Source of the DNA: Talpa occidentalis
Lineage: Eukaryota > Chordata > Mammalia > Eulipotyphla > Talpidae
Direction: 5' to 3'
Assembly: GCF_014898055.3 (NCBI RefSeq)
Contig: NW_023605194.1
Location: 59,063,361-59,127,360 of the forward strand
DNA length: 64,000 nt
In this document: one piece after another, positions 1 through 13,559 of the stretch
Layout of the letters: each line of letters opens with the position of its first letter
How positions within the stretch are numbered: position 1 is the stretch's first letter
Notes under the pieces: model-generated
What the model was told of the DNA's origin: nothing
Databases searched by the model: none
What the model saw: only the letters and a program-made list of their open reading frames with translations
Made by a program: the position numbers and the translations under genes

Positions 1-452
1 TATTTTATAGGTGCCAATATGTAAAAAGTGTTGTAAATACTGCTGATTGACATCTGAACTTACGTGTTTACATATTTAATAATTTTATATTACACTATTT
101 AAGACCCACAGCAATAAAAGAGACAGAAACTGCTACCCTTCCCCTTTGATAAATGAAGGATTGAATTTGCCCAGTCTTAATATTTTTAGAGCTTCCTATC
201 CTCTTAACTTCCCCATCCTCTAATATAGTCTACAAAGTTAAAAAGAAATCCAAAACCCTCCCCAAAGTCTTCTGCAGGACAAATTACTGTTACTTTAAGT
301 GTTTTCTTCTATTTTTTTTTCCAGTAATATTGGCTATATTCCGCCATATCTTTGATATTATACTTCTGGATTGTTTTTCCTATTTATTGGGGGCAAAACT
401 ATACTTTTCTCCTGTTACTTCCTCTTAGTGAATTACACCAATTATTCCAGGC
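1..452. other. Unassigned intronic DNA
   Basis: AT-rich single-copy-looking sequence. I see no coding signal and no repeat family I can name. Confidence 0.5.
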
Positions 453-467
453 TAATGAGATATTTTC

Positions 468-752
468 TTTTTTTTTTTTTTTTCAAGATTTATTTATTTA
501 TTTATACAAGCTCTGGGTACAGTCAGAAGCACGGGAGGGTGAGAGAACTCACCAGAGCCAGGGCAGAGAGCAGAGCAGGCAGAAGGACCGAAGTACACTG
601 CTGAGGGGAGTAGCGGGCGGCAGGAGAGGTCTGCGCGCCCTGTGGGACCCTCCTCCAGTGGCCGGGGAGCAGTCGGGGATCGAACCAGCACTGCAGAAGC
701 TGCTGGCAGCTTCACAACCCAGCGTTCAACCACTGCGCCACCGGGGAGGCCC
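468..752 (-). mobile_element. tRNA-derived SINE, young-type, minus orientation
   Basis: It starts with a poly-T run (the A tail read backwards) and TTTATTTATTTATACAAG, and ends GCGCCACCGGGGAGGCCC, the reverse of the SINE head. The 15-bp duplication taatgagatattttc flanks it at 453-467 and 753-767, proving retrotransposition. The tRNA-like head lies at the right end. Confidence 0.93.
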
Positions 753-767
753 TAATGAGATATTTTC

Positions 768-1379
768 AATCTCTGTCAGGCCACTGACTCAACTCACATA
801 AGCTGAGTTGGAGACAAACAAAAAAGCTGTGAATGGAAATGTGGAATAAGGTATACTATGTAATAAGCCAAACATGGAATTTAAAATGTAGAGGTCAGGG
901 TGAAAAAGAATTGTCTAAATCCTTATAGAGCAAGATCAAGATACACTGTTTGTTCATTGGATACAAAGAAGTATTATTTTCTCCTTCCAACCTCAAGGGA
1001 TTCTTGTAATGCTTTCTTCTCTCAGAAGCTACCTCTATACTCCTCCCAGACAATCCTCACTCTTTCCACAAAGCTCTACTTATCAGTCAATTCTTAGTTT
1101 AAATAGCAATATATGGGTCAGATACTCAGACAACTTTCACCTGCCCTGTTACGATCCCACCGAAATTAACACTATCAAGTCCACATTCTCTTTGCAAATG
1201 TTTCTTTCATTGAAGTTATAGACTAGAATAAAATACCATGTTTACTTTTTTAACAGCTTCCTTAAAATACAATTCATACATTATAAAAACTCGCCCATTT
1301 AATGTATGAAATTCAAAGCTTTTAGCAAATTCAAATAGCTATGCAACCATTACTAAAATCTAATTTCAGAATATTTCAT
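768..1379. other. Unassigned intronic DNA
   Basis: No repeat family recognised. Short ORFs here show no coding character. Confidence 0.45.
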
Positions 1380-2345
1380 CACTAAAAAGTAACCCATCAG
1401 ATAAGTAGTCACTATCCATCACATCATCCTCCCAGACCTAAACAACCTCTAAATTGCTTCCTGCCTCTATCAGTTTGTCTTTTCTGGACATTTCCTATAA
1501 ACAGAATCATACAATATGTGGCATTTAACTTTCACTTCATGTAATATTTTCAAGTTACCCATGTGGGAGCATGTAAAGCACTTCTTTTTATAGTCAAATG
1601 CAATGCCCTTGTATGAGTCTATCACATTTTATTTATCCATTGTCCAGGTGAAGGACATTTCATTGTTTCTACTTTTGGGATATGATTAATAATGCTGCTA
1701 TGATGATTTATGTACAAGTTTTTGTGTCGACATATTTGTTTTTTATTTTATTTACATATATTTTATATCACTGTTCATTTTTGTACAATGTTTGCTTTCT
1801 TTTCTCAGATGTAGTCCCCATAGAATTTCCACCACCAATTCACCCATAAACCATCACCATAGTCCCTTGTGCTCTTCCCACCCTCATTTTGATCCCTCTC
1901 CCTCCCCTCCCCTGCAGAAAGCCTCTGATTTATAGTTGCCTACTTATTTTTGTTTTGTTGTGTTGTGTTTTTTATTGTTATTATTTTCCCCTAATCCCTT
2001 ATTTGGTTACCCTATATTCCTCCTATAAGTGAAATGGACATGTTTCAAATTCTCTTAGGTAAACCTCTAGATATAGAATTGGTGGGTCACATGGTAACCC
2101 TATGTTTAATATTGAGTTGCCAAATAGTTTTTCAAAGATGCTACTATACCATTAACTAGACAGCCAGCAATATACAAGAACTCTAATTCCTCTATATCCT
2201 TGCCAACATTTGTCACTGCCTGCCTTTTTCATCATCATAGCTTTGATTTGTACTCCCTTAATGATTTAAAATTGAACTTCTTTTCATGTGCTTATTGGGC
2301 TTTCGTGTATCTCCTTCAGAGAACTGTATTCATCTCACTTTCAAA
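1380..2345 (-). mobile_element. Old L1M (LINE-1) fragment, interrupted
   Basis: The plus strand carries the familiar antisense of L1 ORF2 and its 3' region. It runs through cataatgctgctatgat-like text, gtacaagtttttgtgt, then cctctagatatagaattggtgggtcacatggtaacc, the gccaacatttgtcactgc block and cttttcatgtgcttattggg. It is heavily diverged with indels. A younger L1 3' end at about 1738-2034 splits it. Confidence 0.75.
1738..2034 (-). mobile_element. Younger L1 3'UTR fragment nested in the L1M copy
   Basis: T-rich start, then the antisense of the lineage L1 3' end (tttttgtacaatg, gtccccatagaatttcc, then a C-rich run with ccctctccctcc). The host L1M sequence resumes afterwards with an imperfect duplication: gacatatttg before, gacatgtttc after. 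Confidence 0.65.
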
Positions 2346-2543
2346 TTTTAAAACTTAAGTATCTATTTTTGTGAGCTGAAAATGTTCTTTATATAATTGA
2401 GATAAAAACCTGTGGTGGTTAATTTTCTGTATCAAATTATTTGGACCTTGGTGCCCTGATAGTCAGCCAAATACTACTCTTGATTTTCCTACGAAGATGT
2501 ACTTTTTGTGGATGAGATTAACATTTAAATTAATAGACTTTAT

Positions 2544-2796
2544 GGGCCTCCCAGGTGGCACAGCAGGCTGAGCACAGCGCTCTGCAGCGCGGGTTCAATT
2601 CCTGGCCAGGAAGAAACCCACATGGCATGGCAGACCTCTCCTGTCTCGCCCGCTGCTCCCCTCAGCAGTGTACTTCGGTCCTTCTACCTGTTCTGCTCCC
2701 CGCTCTGTCTCTGGTGAATCCTCTCATTCTCCCGTGCCTCTGGCCTGTACCCCAGTACTGGTATAAAAAAATAAATCCTTTAAAAATAAATAAATA
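2544..2796 (+). mobile_element. tRNA-derived SINE, older type
   Basis: Head GGGCCTCCCAGGTGGCACAG, B-box-like GGTTCAATTCC, body CCTCTCCTGTCTCGCCCGCTG and end GGCCTGTACCCCAGTACTGG with an AAATAAATAAA tail. The flanking duplication is about 10 bp with one mismatch (aatagacttt, aatggacttt). The GGCCTGTACCCCAG ending marks the older subfamily. Confidence 0.88.
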
Positions 2797-2814
2797 AATG
2801 GACTTTGAATAAAG

Positions 2815-3480
2815 CAAATTGTTCTCCATAATGAGGGTAGGCTAACTCATTCAATCAATTGACATCTTAACAGAAAAAAGACTGAGCAAGAAAGAATTCT
2901 GCCAGCAGACGATCTTCAGACTTGAACCCTTGAGCCACAGAATCAGCTCTTCTTTGGTCTCCATCCTGTCAACCCATTTTGCATATTTTGAATTTGTTAT
3001 TCTCCCTAATAACATGAGCCAATTCCTTAAGCTAAATTGCCTGCCTCTCTCTATATACATCCTATTGGTTCTGTTTTTCTGAAAAAACTTAACATAGATT
3101 CCTTATCACATATTTGATATGCATGGTCTCCTATTCCGCATGGACATATATTAGATGAACATATTAATATTAAGCAGTGAGTTTTATTTTTATTTTTAAA
3201 TCTCTTCATCCTGCCATAACACTCTCTCTCGCCCTCGCTCTCTATCTCTCCCCACTACTTCCTTTTCCTTCAAAGGCAACCATTTGGCCCATAGGAAGGC
3301 CTGAGAGGAGCAAGAGAAATAGTTAACTCTATAAATTCAAAGTCATTTAGGTCAAAGCAATTGAGAAAGAACAAGTTCTTTGAATTCCCTCCAGCTTGAC
3401 TTTGAATTGCAAGAACCAAACCTAAAGGAAGAAAAAGTTAGTCTTTACAACACATTTCCAAGAAAACTAATAATGCCCCT
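2815..3480. other. Unassigned intronic DNA with a CT-rich patch
   Basis: A pyrimidine-rich run of TCTC/CTCG repeats lies at about 3222-3250. No repeat family or coding signal is recognised elsewhere. Confidence 0.45.
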
Positions 3481-3488
3481 GTCTACTC

Positions 3489-3556
3489 CATCAGTTTCAG
3501 GAAAGAAAATCAGTTTTTTTCAGGAAAGAAAATCAGTTTCTTTCCTGAAACTGATG
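3489..3556. repeat. Tandem duplication inside a 17-bp perfect inverted repeat
   Basis: A 22-bp unit (tttcaggaaagaaaatcagt plus tt) occurs at 3495-3516 and again at 3518-3539. The outer arms 3489-3505 and 3540-3556 (ctttcctgaaactgatg) are perfect reverse complements with a 34-nt spacer. Confidence 0.9.
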
Positions 3557-3559
3557 TCT

Positions 3560-4360
3560 GTTTAGAGTGATAAAAAGAGAAAGCTTCGCTGCATTCCAAT
3601 AACTTATTTCAAGTCAGGAATTTTCTCCTGTATTAAAATTGGAGAAAATGGAAAGAAATCTAAGAAGATGTTAACATGGTACACTAATACCAAGGAACAG
3701 CTGCACAACTAAAAAAATAAGTATTTAATCAACTCTGCTGGACCTTGAAGCAAAGAGGAATACCTCTATTACATTAACATCCTTCTCCAAAGATGGTACA
3801 TGAACTACATAGTCTAATATTTGCTTCCTACCATATTATTCAGAAATAATGAATTTACAATGTTTCCTTTCCTTGCTTTTTGTCCACTTGCACTTTCTCA
3901 TCATGCCCCTTTCAATAATTTAAGAAGTTTGAGGAATGTTCTTTGTCTAAGACTTTGTCAGGATCATAGCAGTATATATAAATATCCCCAAAACAAAAAC
4001 ATAAGTAACTTCCAGATAGGATAACAAGCCAAAAGGAACTATTAATTAGGTTCAAATGTATGCAAGATCCAATCATGTAAAGTTACAGACCTGAAGGTAG
4101 AAAGATCTTAAAAAGATGGTGAAGCAAGGAGATTTTTTATTCTAAGAAAATCAAATTCAATGTTCCAAAGATAGAGTTGGACATGAAACATATTTTAATA
4201 CAACAAAGTGGTTCTGATGTGCTTTATTTTCTATTTAAAACTCAGGAGGTTTATATAAAGCACACAAGCTCCATTTCTAGTCACACAACTGAAAAACATA
4301 TTATACCAGGTGGGAGAAAGTGAATTTGTTGTCTTAGTTTGATTCTTCAATCTGGCATTT
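3560..4360. other. Unassigned intronic DNA
   Basis: AT-rich unique-looking sequence with no recognised repeat or coding signal. Confidence 0.45.
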
Positions 4361-4381
4361 TCAAAAAAGAGCTACATTCCT

Positions 4382-4684
4382 GGGCCTCCCCGGTGGCGCA
4401 GCGGTTGAGCGCTGGGTTGCGAAGCTGCCCGCGGCCTCTGCGGCGCCGGTTCGATCCCCGGCTGCTCCCCGGCCACCAGAGGAGGGTCCCACATGGCGTG
4501 CAGACCTCTCCTGCCGCCCGCTGCTCCCCTCAGCAGTGTACTTCGGTCCTTCTGCCTGCTCTGCTCCCCGCTCTGGCTCTGGTGAATTCTCTCACCCTCC
4601 CGCGCTTCTGACTGTACCCAGTGCATGTATAAACAAAACAAACAAACAAACCAGCAAACAAATAAATAAATAAAAGCATGCCTC

Positions 4685-4714
<30 letters not shown>
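4382..4714 (+). mobile_element. tRNA-derived SINE, youngest type with 3' extension
   Basis: Nearly consensus copy rich in CpG: head GGGCCTCCCCGGTGGCGCAG and B box GGTTCGATCCCCGG. It ends GTGCATGTATAAACAAAACAAAC, then AAATAAATAAA, then gcatgcctctatt and a poly-A run of about 39 nt. The duplication gagctacattcct flanks it (4369-4381, 4721-4733). The high CpG content and long A tail indicate a recent insertion. Confidence 0.95.
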
Positions 4715-4724
<10 letters not shown>

Positions 4725-4733
4725 TACATTCCT

Positions 4734-5481
4734 TGAGTTATCTAAATCTTTTCACCCTTATTGATGAAAGCACAACTTCTACCCAAATTAATATGTAAGC
4801 ATACTTTGTGACATGATAGTAGGTTATTCTCTGCTTCTCTACTCTATTAGAAAAATTTTTGCTAGTCATTTCCACTGAAGATGGAAATCTTCAGTAACCA
4901 CAGTGTAACCACTGTGCTAATATTTGAATATATTATTAGATGTTGGGTTTATTCAGACTATTTCTCCATCATATTTGGATAGGTAAGTTCTCTAGGGAGT
5001 TACTTTTCATTTGAAGATTAGCTCGGGGCTGTTCCATCCATTTGGGAAAAAAATGAAATTTCTAGAAAATAATCATGTGTACATAAAGAAGGAAAACATT
5101 AGTTTATAAGAAAGAAAAGATTAGATCCTATCTTATAATTTCATAGTTCTTTTCATTTCCCCATTCTGTACCCAGTAGTTACTACTGTAACTTTCCGAAT
5201 AAATTCCAACACTTTACTAATTAATTCAGATATATATCTTCACTGTAATATATGTTATAATACAGGGGTTAAGGATACCAGTTCATACATTCAGAGCTTA
5301 TTATTTCTTACATGTACCTAAATATTATCTTCAAATTTATGTTACCAATTATAAAATGACTTCTCTAACAAATCCAATCTCAAACTCCTAACATGATCTC
5401 TGATACTTAGGACTTAATTTGAGTCAGATTTGGAATGAGAAGAACAGTCTACGGTGACAATAAAGGTGACTAATTAGGGAG
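4734..5481. other. Unassigned intronic DNA
   Basis: No recognised family or coding signal. Confidence 0.45.
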
Positions 5482-5932
5482 TCATAAATCATTTCAACTT
5501 GTCTTGCAAATGACAACTGAGGAAGATACTGAGATCACTGGGCTTGATGTGGACAGACTTTTCACCACGAACCTCCTCATATCCATGCATATACACAACT
5601 TTTTAAAGGGACTACAGAAAACTTTTATATGCTCCTGAAAAAGGTATCGGATATATAATTTAAAAAGGAAATATTTTACTAGTGATACAAATGAAAGTGA
5701 GAAATGGGCACTCCTCAATATAAGGAGATTAGTTCCTGTTTTGTAATCCCTGCAGAGGAACGCACAAGTGGGCACATCCATGCTAGAAATTACAGAGGTG
5801 AAGAGGTCAGGACTGGGGTGGGTCATGGCAGAAATGACTCTTACAAAGATTTCTTTGTCAGCTCCATGTTAAGATGCCCCAAATACCATATATTTGTGCT
5901 CTAGTTCTGTGTGCCATCATAAATCATTTCAA
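5482..5932. repeat. 419-bp segment between 16-bp perfect direct repeats
   Basis: The 16-mer tcataaatcatttcaa occurs at 5482-5497 and 5917-5932. A direct repeat of this length resembles a target-site duplication, but the enclosed segment has no poly-A or poly-T end and no recognised family. Open frames inside (110 codons minus, 42 codons plus from 5511) match nothing I know. Confidence 0.6.
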
Positions 5933-6094
5933 TAACATTATGTTTACTCCTTATATTATCTACTCACATGTTTTTCTCTCAATTCCTGCATCCCAAAGGG
6001 GACATCTTTGAATTGTTTTCCCTTCTGCCGTGAGTACTGGTTCATCATACATACAGGCAAGAATAGTCAAGAAACAAATAAATCTACATGCAAC

Positions 6095-6665
6095 CATCCA
6101 CCCTTATCTGGGTTATTTTGCACAGGCCTCTAACTAATCTGTCCCTCTCTAATTCATTCTTCTCACACTAGCCAGAAAGATATTTTTAAAACATAATTTA
6201 GATCATGTCACTTTTACAAATTATACTCCTCCAAATCTGTCCATGGTGTTTAGAATAAAACCAAACTCTTTATCATAACCAGCAGAGCCCTCTGCCATCT
6301 GGCCTTGCCTAATTTTTTCTGACCTCATCTTGCCCCACTATAAACCTTCTTTTTGTTCCTTAAGTTAAGCAAACTCACTCCTTTAAAGACCTTATACCTG
6401 CTCTTTCCTTTGCCTGGAATTCATGTCCTCTCCAATCATGTATTTAGATTTCAGCTTAAATATCACTTCCTCAAAGACTTCATCCCATAATAATTCAACA
6501 CAGAGTGGTTTAATCACTTGATGCTATTTTCCTTCTTTATTTCTCACCCTCACCCTCTGCTGGAGCACATGCTATGGAAGAACAGGGTTCTGAATCCCCA
6601 GAGCTTGAAATAATTCCTGGCACAGGAGATGCTCCATAAATATTTGTCCAACAAATCAGGCTGCA
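6095..6665 (+). mobile_element. L2 LINE 3' portion
   Basis: Diverged but ordered L2 landmarks: atcatgtcac…, gccctctgccatctggcctt, gctctttcctttgcctggaat, atttcagcttaaatatcacttcc. It ends ctggcacaggagatgctccataaatatttgt, the L2 3' end. Typical ancient mammalian L2. Confidence 0.8.
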
Positions 6666-6666
6666 A

Positions 6667-8380
6667 ATTTCTCTGGTGAATGCTGTAATAATATTGCTTT
6701 CTCTTCAAGATTATCTGGGATTCTTTTATCTTCTTGCAGATTATTTGCAGGAAAAAAGACGACTCAATTATTATGCAAGCACATTTCCCTTTAATGTTAT
6801 GTGACATTGGTATTGCTTTTGTTCTTCCAAATTTGTTTCTCTCTATCTGATACATAATTTAATCTAATTTCTCATTGTGCTTGTTTATTCTACTTGAGTT
6901 GAACACTTTCATGCATTGGGTGCTTTATTTTGTCTGTTTACTTCATTTTTTATGTCCTCTAAACAAATGTGTAGGCACTTAATCATCTGTTTCCATTTTC
7001 ACATAGCATTGGTATAGACTGTACTGTAGCTAGAACAATCCAAACATAAATTAAGGCATCTTCTGATGAGAAAATCTGACATAAAATACTAAAATATTTC
7101 TTTGGCCAGAATTATTTATAGAACTATGGCTATTGTTTTTGCAAAACATAGCAAATGCTTCCACAGCTGTGGAAAAGAAAGAAAATGATTAAAGGATTGC
7201 AATGTTTTTTCTCTCACTGAAGGGACTTGTTTGTTGTTCATAAATTTGTGCTTTAGCTGTTTCATTTTTAAAAGGAAAAGGTCATAAGAGAGTTTCTCAA
7301 TGTATTCACAAGGAAAGCAAAAAGCCCAAGATGAATTGGGAAAAGCATTCTGCGTTTACAGAGCAGCTGCATGTGTAGCGGTCAGCAAATTCAGAGAAAA
7401 ATACAGCAGTATTTTTTTCTCATGATTTTTTTATAGTTGAACAGAGGAATCTAATGTGCTTTCTGCTTCATTCTGTGTTCACATATAACAGGAGGGAGAC
7501 CAATCTATCATAGGAAATCTCACTCTGATAGGTCTCGATCTAAGGATGTGTATAGAGGAACCTTTGAAGTGATACAGAGCATAGAATTATTTGTAGAGTT
7601 AGCACCTACAGACAAATACATTTTTTAGTAACTTTCCAATTCATCCTTATTGCAGCATGACTGCAAAACTTACTCAACCTCATGAGGCTAAAATCCATTG
7701 ATCTCACTGGCCCTTGCTATTCCTGGGCTCTGCTCCTCGCTGAATTTGAATTCCAGGGTCAATCATTAGAAGCATTCTTTCACAGGCTCCCTCCCTCAAC
7801 CACTCATCTTTCCTTGACAAAATGCCAGTTCTAGTTAAATCCAAATCTCTGCCTACTTGTAGCCAGAATCTAAGCAAATAAATGGGGTTGCAAAAAACAG
7901 CCAACCGAACAGGCTAGTAACCAAGACAGACTCACCATTTCCCTCAGCTTGACTAAACTTTGAACAGATTTCGTCCTGACTCTAGTTTCCTGATCTCCCT
8001 TTTTAACAGAGCATTTTCTTTAGAAAACCTATGATTATAAATTCTCTGTCTGCATCTTAACAAGTTTTCTTCCAGCTCACTGTCAGCTTCACAGCTCAGG
8101 AATATCTTCCTCAAGGACCTAAGAGCCATTCCTCAAAAATGTAATCAAAGGAGACAGAGCCTCTATCTAATCTCTGTGAAAGGGTAAGACTTGAACTTCT
8201 AAAATTGACAATTAGCAAACAAAGATGACTTAATCACATTAACCAATCTCCTCTCTATAGGAGTACCCCTACTGAATTATTCTAGAATAATTTTCTCCTA
8301 GCTCACCGCAGCACTTAAAATCCTCCTGCCTTTTATTATAACATGGCTAAGTGTGACCTCCAAAGGTGCTCAGAACAAGT
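6667..8380. other. Unassigned intronic DNA with a 16-bp palindrome
   Basis: I cannot assign this stretch to a repeat family. It contains the perfect palindrome ttccacagctgtggaa at 7159-7174, centred on the E-box CAGCTG. No coding signal. Confidence 0.45.
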
Positions 8381-8384
8381 CTCC

Positions 8385-8830
8385 CCAAGATGTGTCACTC
8401 TGACATATGAATTATTTCAAACAGAAGTCAGTTGAGGACCTGCAGACTCAGGAAAAATGTTTACACTCCCTTAACCATCTATTATAGAAGAGTGAAAATT
8501 GAAAATATTACCTAGGTTGAGGGTTATATCCAGAAATAACTTTTCTATAAGAGAAGCCTACCCATATGGCAAGGCAAACATGTAATTACAGAGCATCTGC
8601 TCTTCATTCATGTGAGACCCCATCCTTGCTGCTTGAATCCCATTCTTCAGCTCAGGATATAACCCTCATCACCCCTACTGAAACGGGAATCCTCATTCCT
8701 TATGTAGAGACCCTGTGTGTACATAATTAAAATGACTTTTTTCTCTACTAATATGTCTGATGTTTTGATTTCTCAATCAGCCTGAGAAGAAACTAGAGGA
8801 GAACAGAAAAATTTCCTGGACACTCCTGTC
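8385..8830 (+). mobile_element. Possible old endogenous-retroviral LTR fragment
   Basis: The order of ataaccctcatcacccc, a short acgggaatcctcattcc block, ctgtgtgtacataatt and taatatgtctgatgttttgatt, then ggagaacagaaaaatttcc, resembles the 3' half of mammalian ERV LTRs. A 14-bp inverted repeat (8518-8531, 8655-8668) lies inside. There is no clean TG/CA boundary or internal region. Family not assigned. Confidence 0.33.
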
Positions 8831-8849
8831 TCTTTTGCCTATTTCAAGC

Positions 8850-8906
8850 CTTAATTTAACTCTACCTTGCCTGTTTGACTTAGATTTGAGATTGCTAATG
8901 TCAAGT
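8850..8906 (+). repeat. 57-bp sequence duplicated at 10776-10832
   Basis: 52 of 57 bases match the copy at 10776-10832, including an uninterrupted ttgagattgctaatgtcaa. See findings. Confidence 0.8.
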
Positions 8907-9799
8907 AGGGCCTGAATGATGGCTGGCAATCAAGCTGTGTGTTTTCCTAATCCATTCACTCACCCATTTTTCTCATACTCTCTCCTCCATCCTCAGACCT
9001 CTACCCTTACCTCATTGTCTACTGACTTGCATTATAGGTCATGGAGAAAATACAGGACAGCAGAAAAGGTTCTCCACAGTTTCAAGCACCCCATCAACTC
9101 ACCTAATTACTCAGGTACGTAGTAACTCTGCCTCACTGTTTCTTCAGATATCAGAGCCCCTTTCCCATTGTGATGATATTCAAGATGCTGCTTGTACAAA
9201 CCTCCTCTTTCCCTCCTGCTTCTCTGTCTCCTGTGCTACAACAATTCTCTCCTACCCCTTCCTCCTCTTCCCACCTACCAACCCAATTCTCTCCTGGCCT
9301 TTTTCAACAAAACTCAAAAGCAAGCTTACTTGAAACACTTTCTTCTCTTCGATTTCAAGGCACAAAATTCTTTTAGTTATGCTTCTACTTTTATAAGCAG
9401 TAATATTTCCTCATCTCTTAAAGTGAAACTTTGAGATTCAGCCACTAAGACTTTTTTCTCTTTCCATTTTCTTTCCTTGATTCCCTTTGCGATCACTGAC
9501 CCATTCTGCTATCTACCATCCACATGTATCTAATGCGTGATATTTTGTTTGTGATGAAACTTAGCAAAATGACATTTCATTAACTATGTTAAATGTTTGT
9601 GGTTTTGCATTTTTTCTCTCAGTACTATGTTTTTTAAATCCATTTGTGCTATTATTCCAATTGATGGCTGCTACCTGCTGCACAGTTCTGCCTAGTAGTC
9701 ATCCACTTATGCTCCCCAGAGCAAACCCAGATGGTCAAGAGCTCCCAGTTATACAATATTACAATAAACCATCCACCTGCCAAAGACCCCTAAACTTCT
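8907..9799. other. Unassigned pyrimidine-rich intronic DNA
   Basis: C/T-rich sequence, strongest at 9200-9300. It may be a very diverged extension of the L2 that follows, but I cannot show that. Confidence 0.4.
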
Positions 9800-9852
9800 G
9801 ATTTTCCCTGAGTGTCTAAACTTTCCACCCCCAATGTCATCTCTCTATAGTC

Positions 9853-10121
9853 TTTTTTTTTTTAAGATATATTTTCATTTATACAAGAACTGGGGTACAG
9901 TCCAGATGTGCAGGAAGGTGAGAGGATTCACCAGAGACACAGCAGGGAACAGAACAGGCAGACTGATGAAATACACTGCTGAGGAGAGCAGCGGGCGAGA
10001 CAGGAGAGGTCTGCTCACCATGTGGGTTGCTCCAAGGCCGGCGGGGATCAAACCGGCACTGCAGAGGCTGCGGACAGCTTCATAGTGCTGTGCTCAACCG
10101 CCTGTGCCACCAGGGAGGCCC
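9853..10121 (-). mobile_element. tRNA-derived SINE, older type, minus orientation
   Basis: T-run, AAGATATATTTTCATTTATACAAG, and the reversed head CACCAGGGAGGCCC. The duplication tcatctctctatagt/tcatatctctatagt (9838-9852, 10122-10136) has one mismatch. It lies inside the L2 copy. Confidence 0.92.
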
Positions 10122-10775
10122 TCATATCTCTATAGTTTTCTCTATTTCAGTGACTAACTCCATCCCCCCAGTTATACCTGCCAGAAATGTTAAACTCGTC
10201 CTTGACTTCTTTCTCATGCCACACATCTACTATAACAGAAAAGCTTTTGATCTCTAAGCTTCAAAATGCATTCAGAATCTATTTTTCAATTTCTTTTTAA
10301 CAGAGTGAACAAACCACCACCATTTCTCTCTTGGATTATTGCAACACCTGACTTACTCATTTCTCAACATAGCAGCTACAGCTTTCTTATTAAAAAGTTA
10401 AGTCGCATAATTTCAGTGCTATGCTTAGAGTGAGCCATGGCCTTCATCTCACCAAGTAAAAGCCAAATTAATTATAATGATCTAAATGATCCTAAAAAAT
10501 TTGCCTGTTCCTACTGTTGTCTTCTAACCCCTGACTTTAACCCTGTAACACTGATTCCCTGGCTATACCTGGCACTCCTCAGGCATAATCTTCCTGGAAC
10601 CTTTTTATGAGCTCTTTCCTCAACTCCCACACTTTATCACCTCTTTATTCAATCAACAATTCTGGTTACAAGCACTAATCCCTGAATTCCACATGCCCTC
10701 ATTACCCTGCATCGATTCTTCCCTTTAGCCTTTATCGCTATTGAATACATCATAGTCTCTTTCATAGTATTTAAT

Positions 10776-10832
10776 CTTGATTTAACTCTTCCTTGTCTGT
10801 TTGACTTAGACTTGAGATTGCTAATGTCAAAT
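10776..10832 (+). repeat. 57-bp sequence duplicated from or to 8850-8906
   Basis: Second copy of the 57-bp block, about 91% identical to the first, lying within the L2 relic. Confidence 0.8.
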
Positions 10833-10985
10833 CTTCTGTGTGACCACCACTGAAAAAATGTAAACTTCAAGAAAACATAGATTTATTTTTTGCTGTGTTT
10901 TTTCATTGCTAGATTCCCAGTGCCCAAGAGAGCCTGCAACTCAGTGGGAATTCAATAAATATTTGTAGAACAGATAAAACAATCA

Positions 10986-13555
<2,570 letters not shown>

Positions 13556-13559
13556 TATT

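Larger units (their letters stand above)
9800..10980 (+). mobile_element. L2 LINE 3' portion, split by a SINE
   Basis: L2-like text resumes on both sides of the SINE at 9853-10121. Landmarks include ctcgtccttgacttctttctcatgcc, attattgcaacacctgac, gtgagccatggcctt and the 3' end attcaataaatatttgtagaac. The 57-bp block at 10776-10832 sits where diverged L2 sequence would be expected. Confidence 0.75.

Noticed and set aside
494..733. Open reading frames of 60-149 codons over SINE copies, on both strands, throughout the window
   Set aside because: They translate the GC-rich SINE body and recur at every copy (for example RRVPHGVQTSPAARCSPQQC). They end in the A/T tails and have no splice or promoter context.
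4382..4460. tRNA gene
   Set aside because: The A and B box-like motifs belong to the SINE head. No acceptor-stem pairing is evident, and the same sequence is repeated 20 times with TSDs.
5494..5826. 110-codon minus-strand frame as a gene or retrocopy
   Set aside because: No recognisable domain, no tail and low-complexity composition. It only partly coincides with the direct-repeat-bounded segment.
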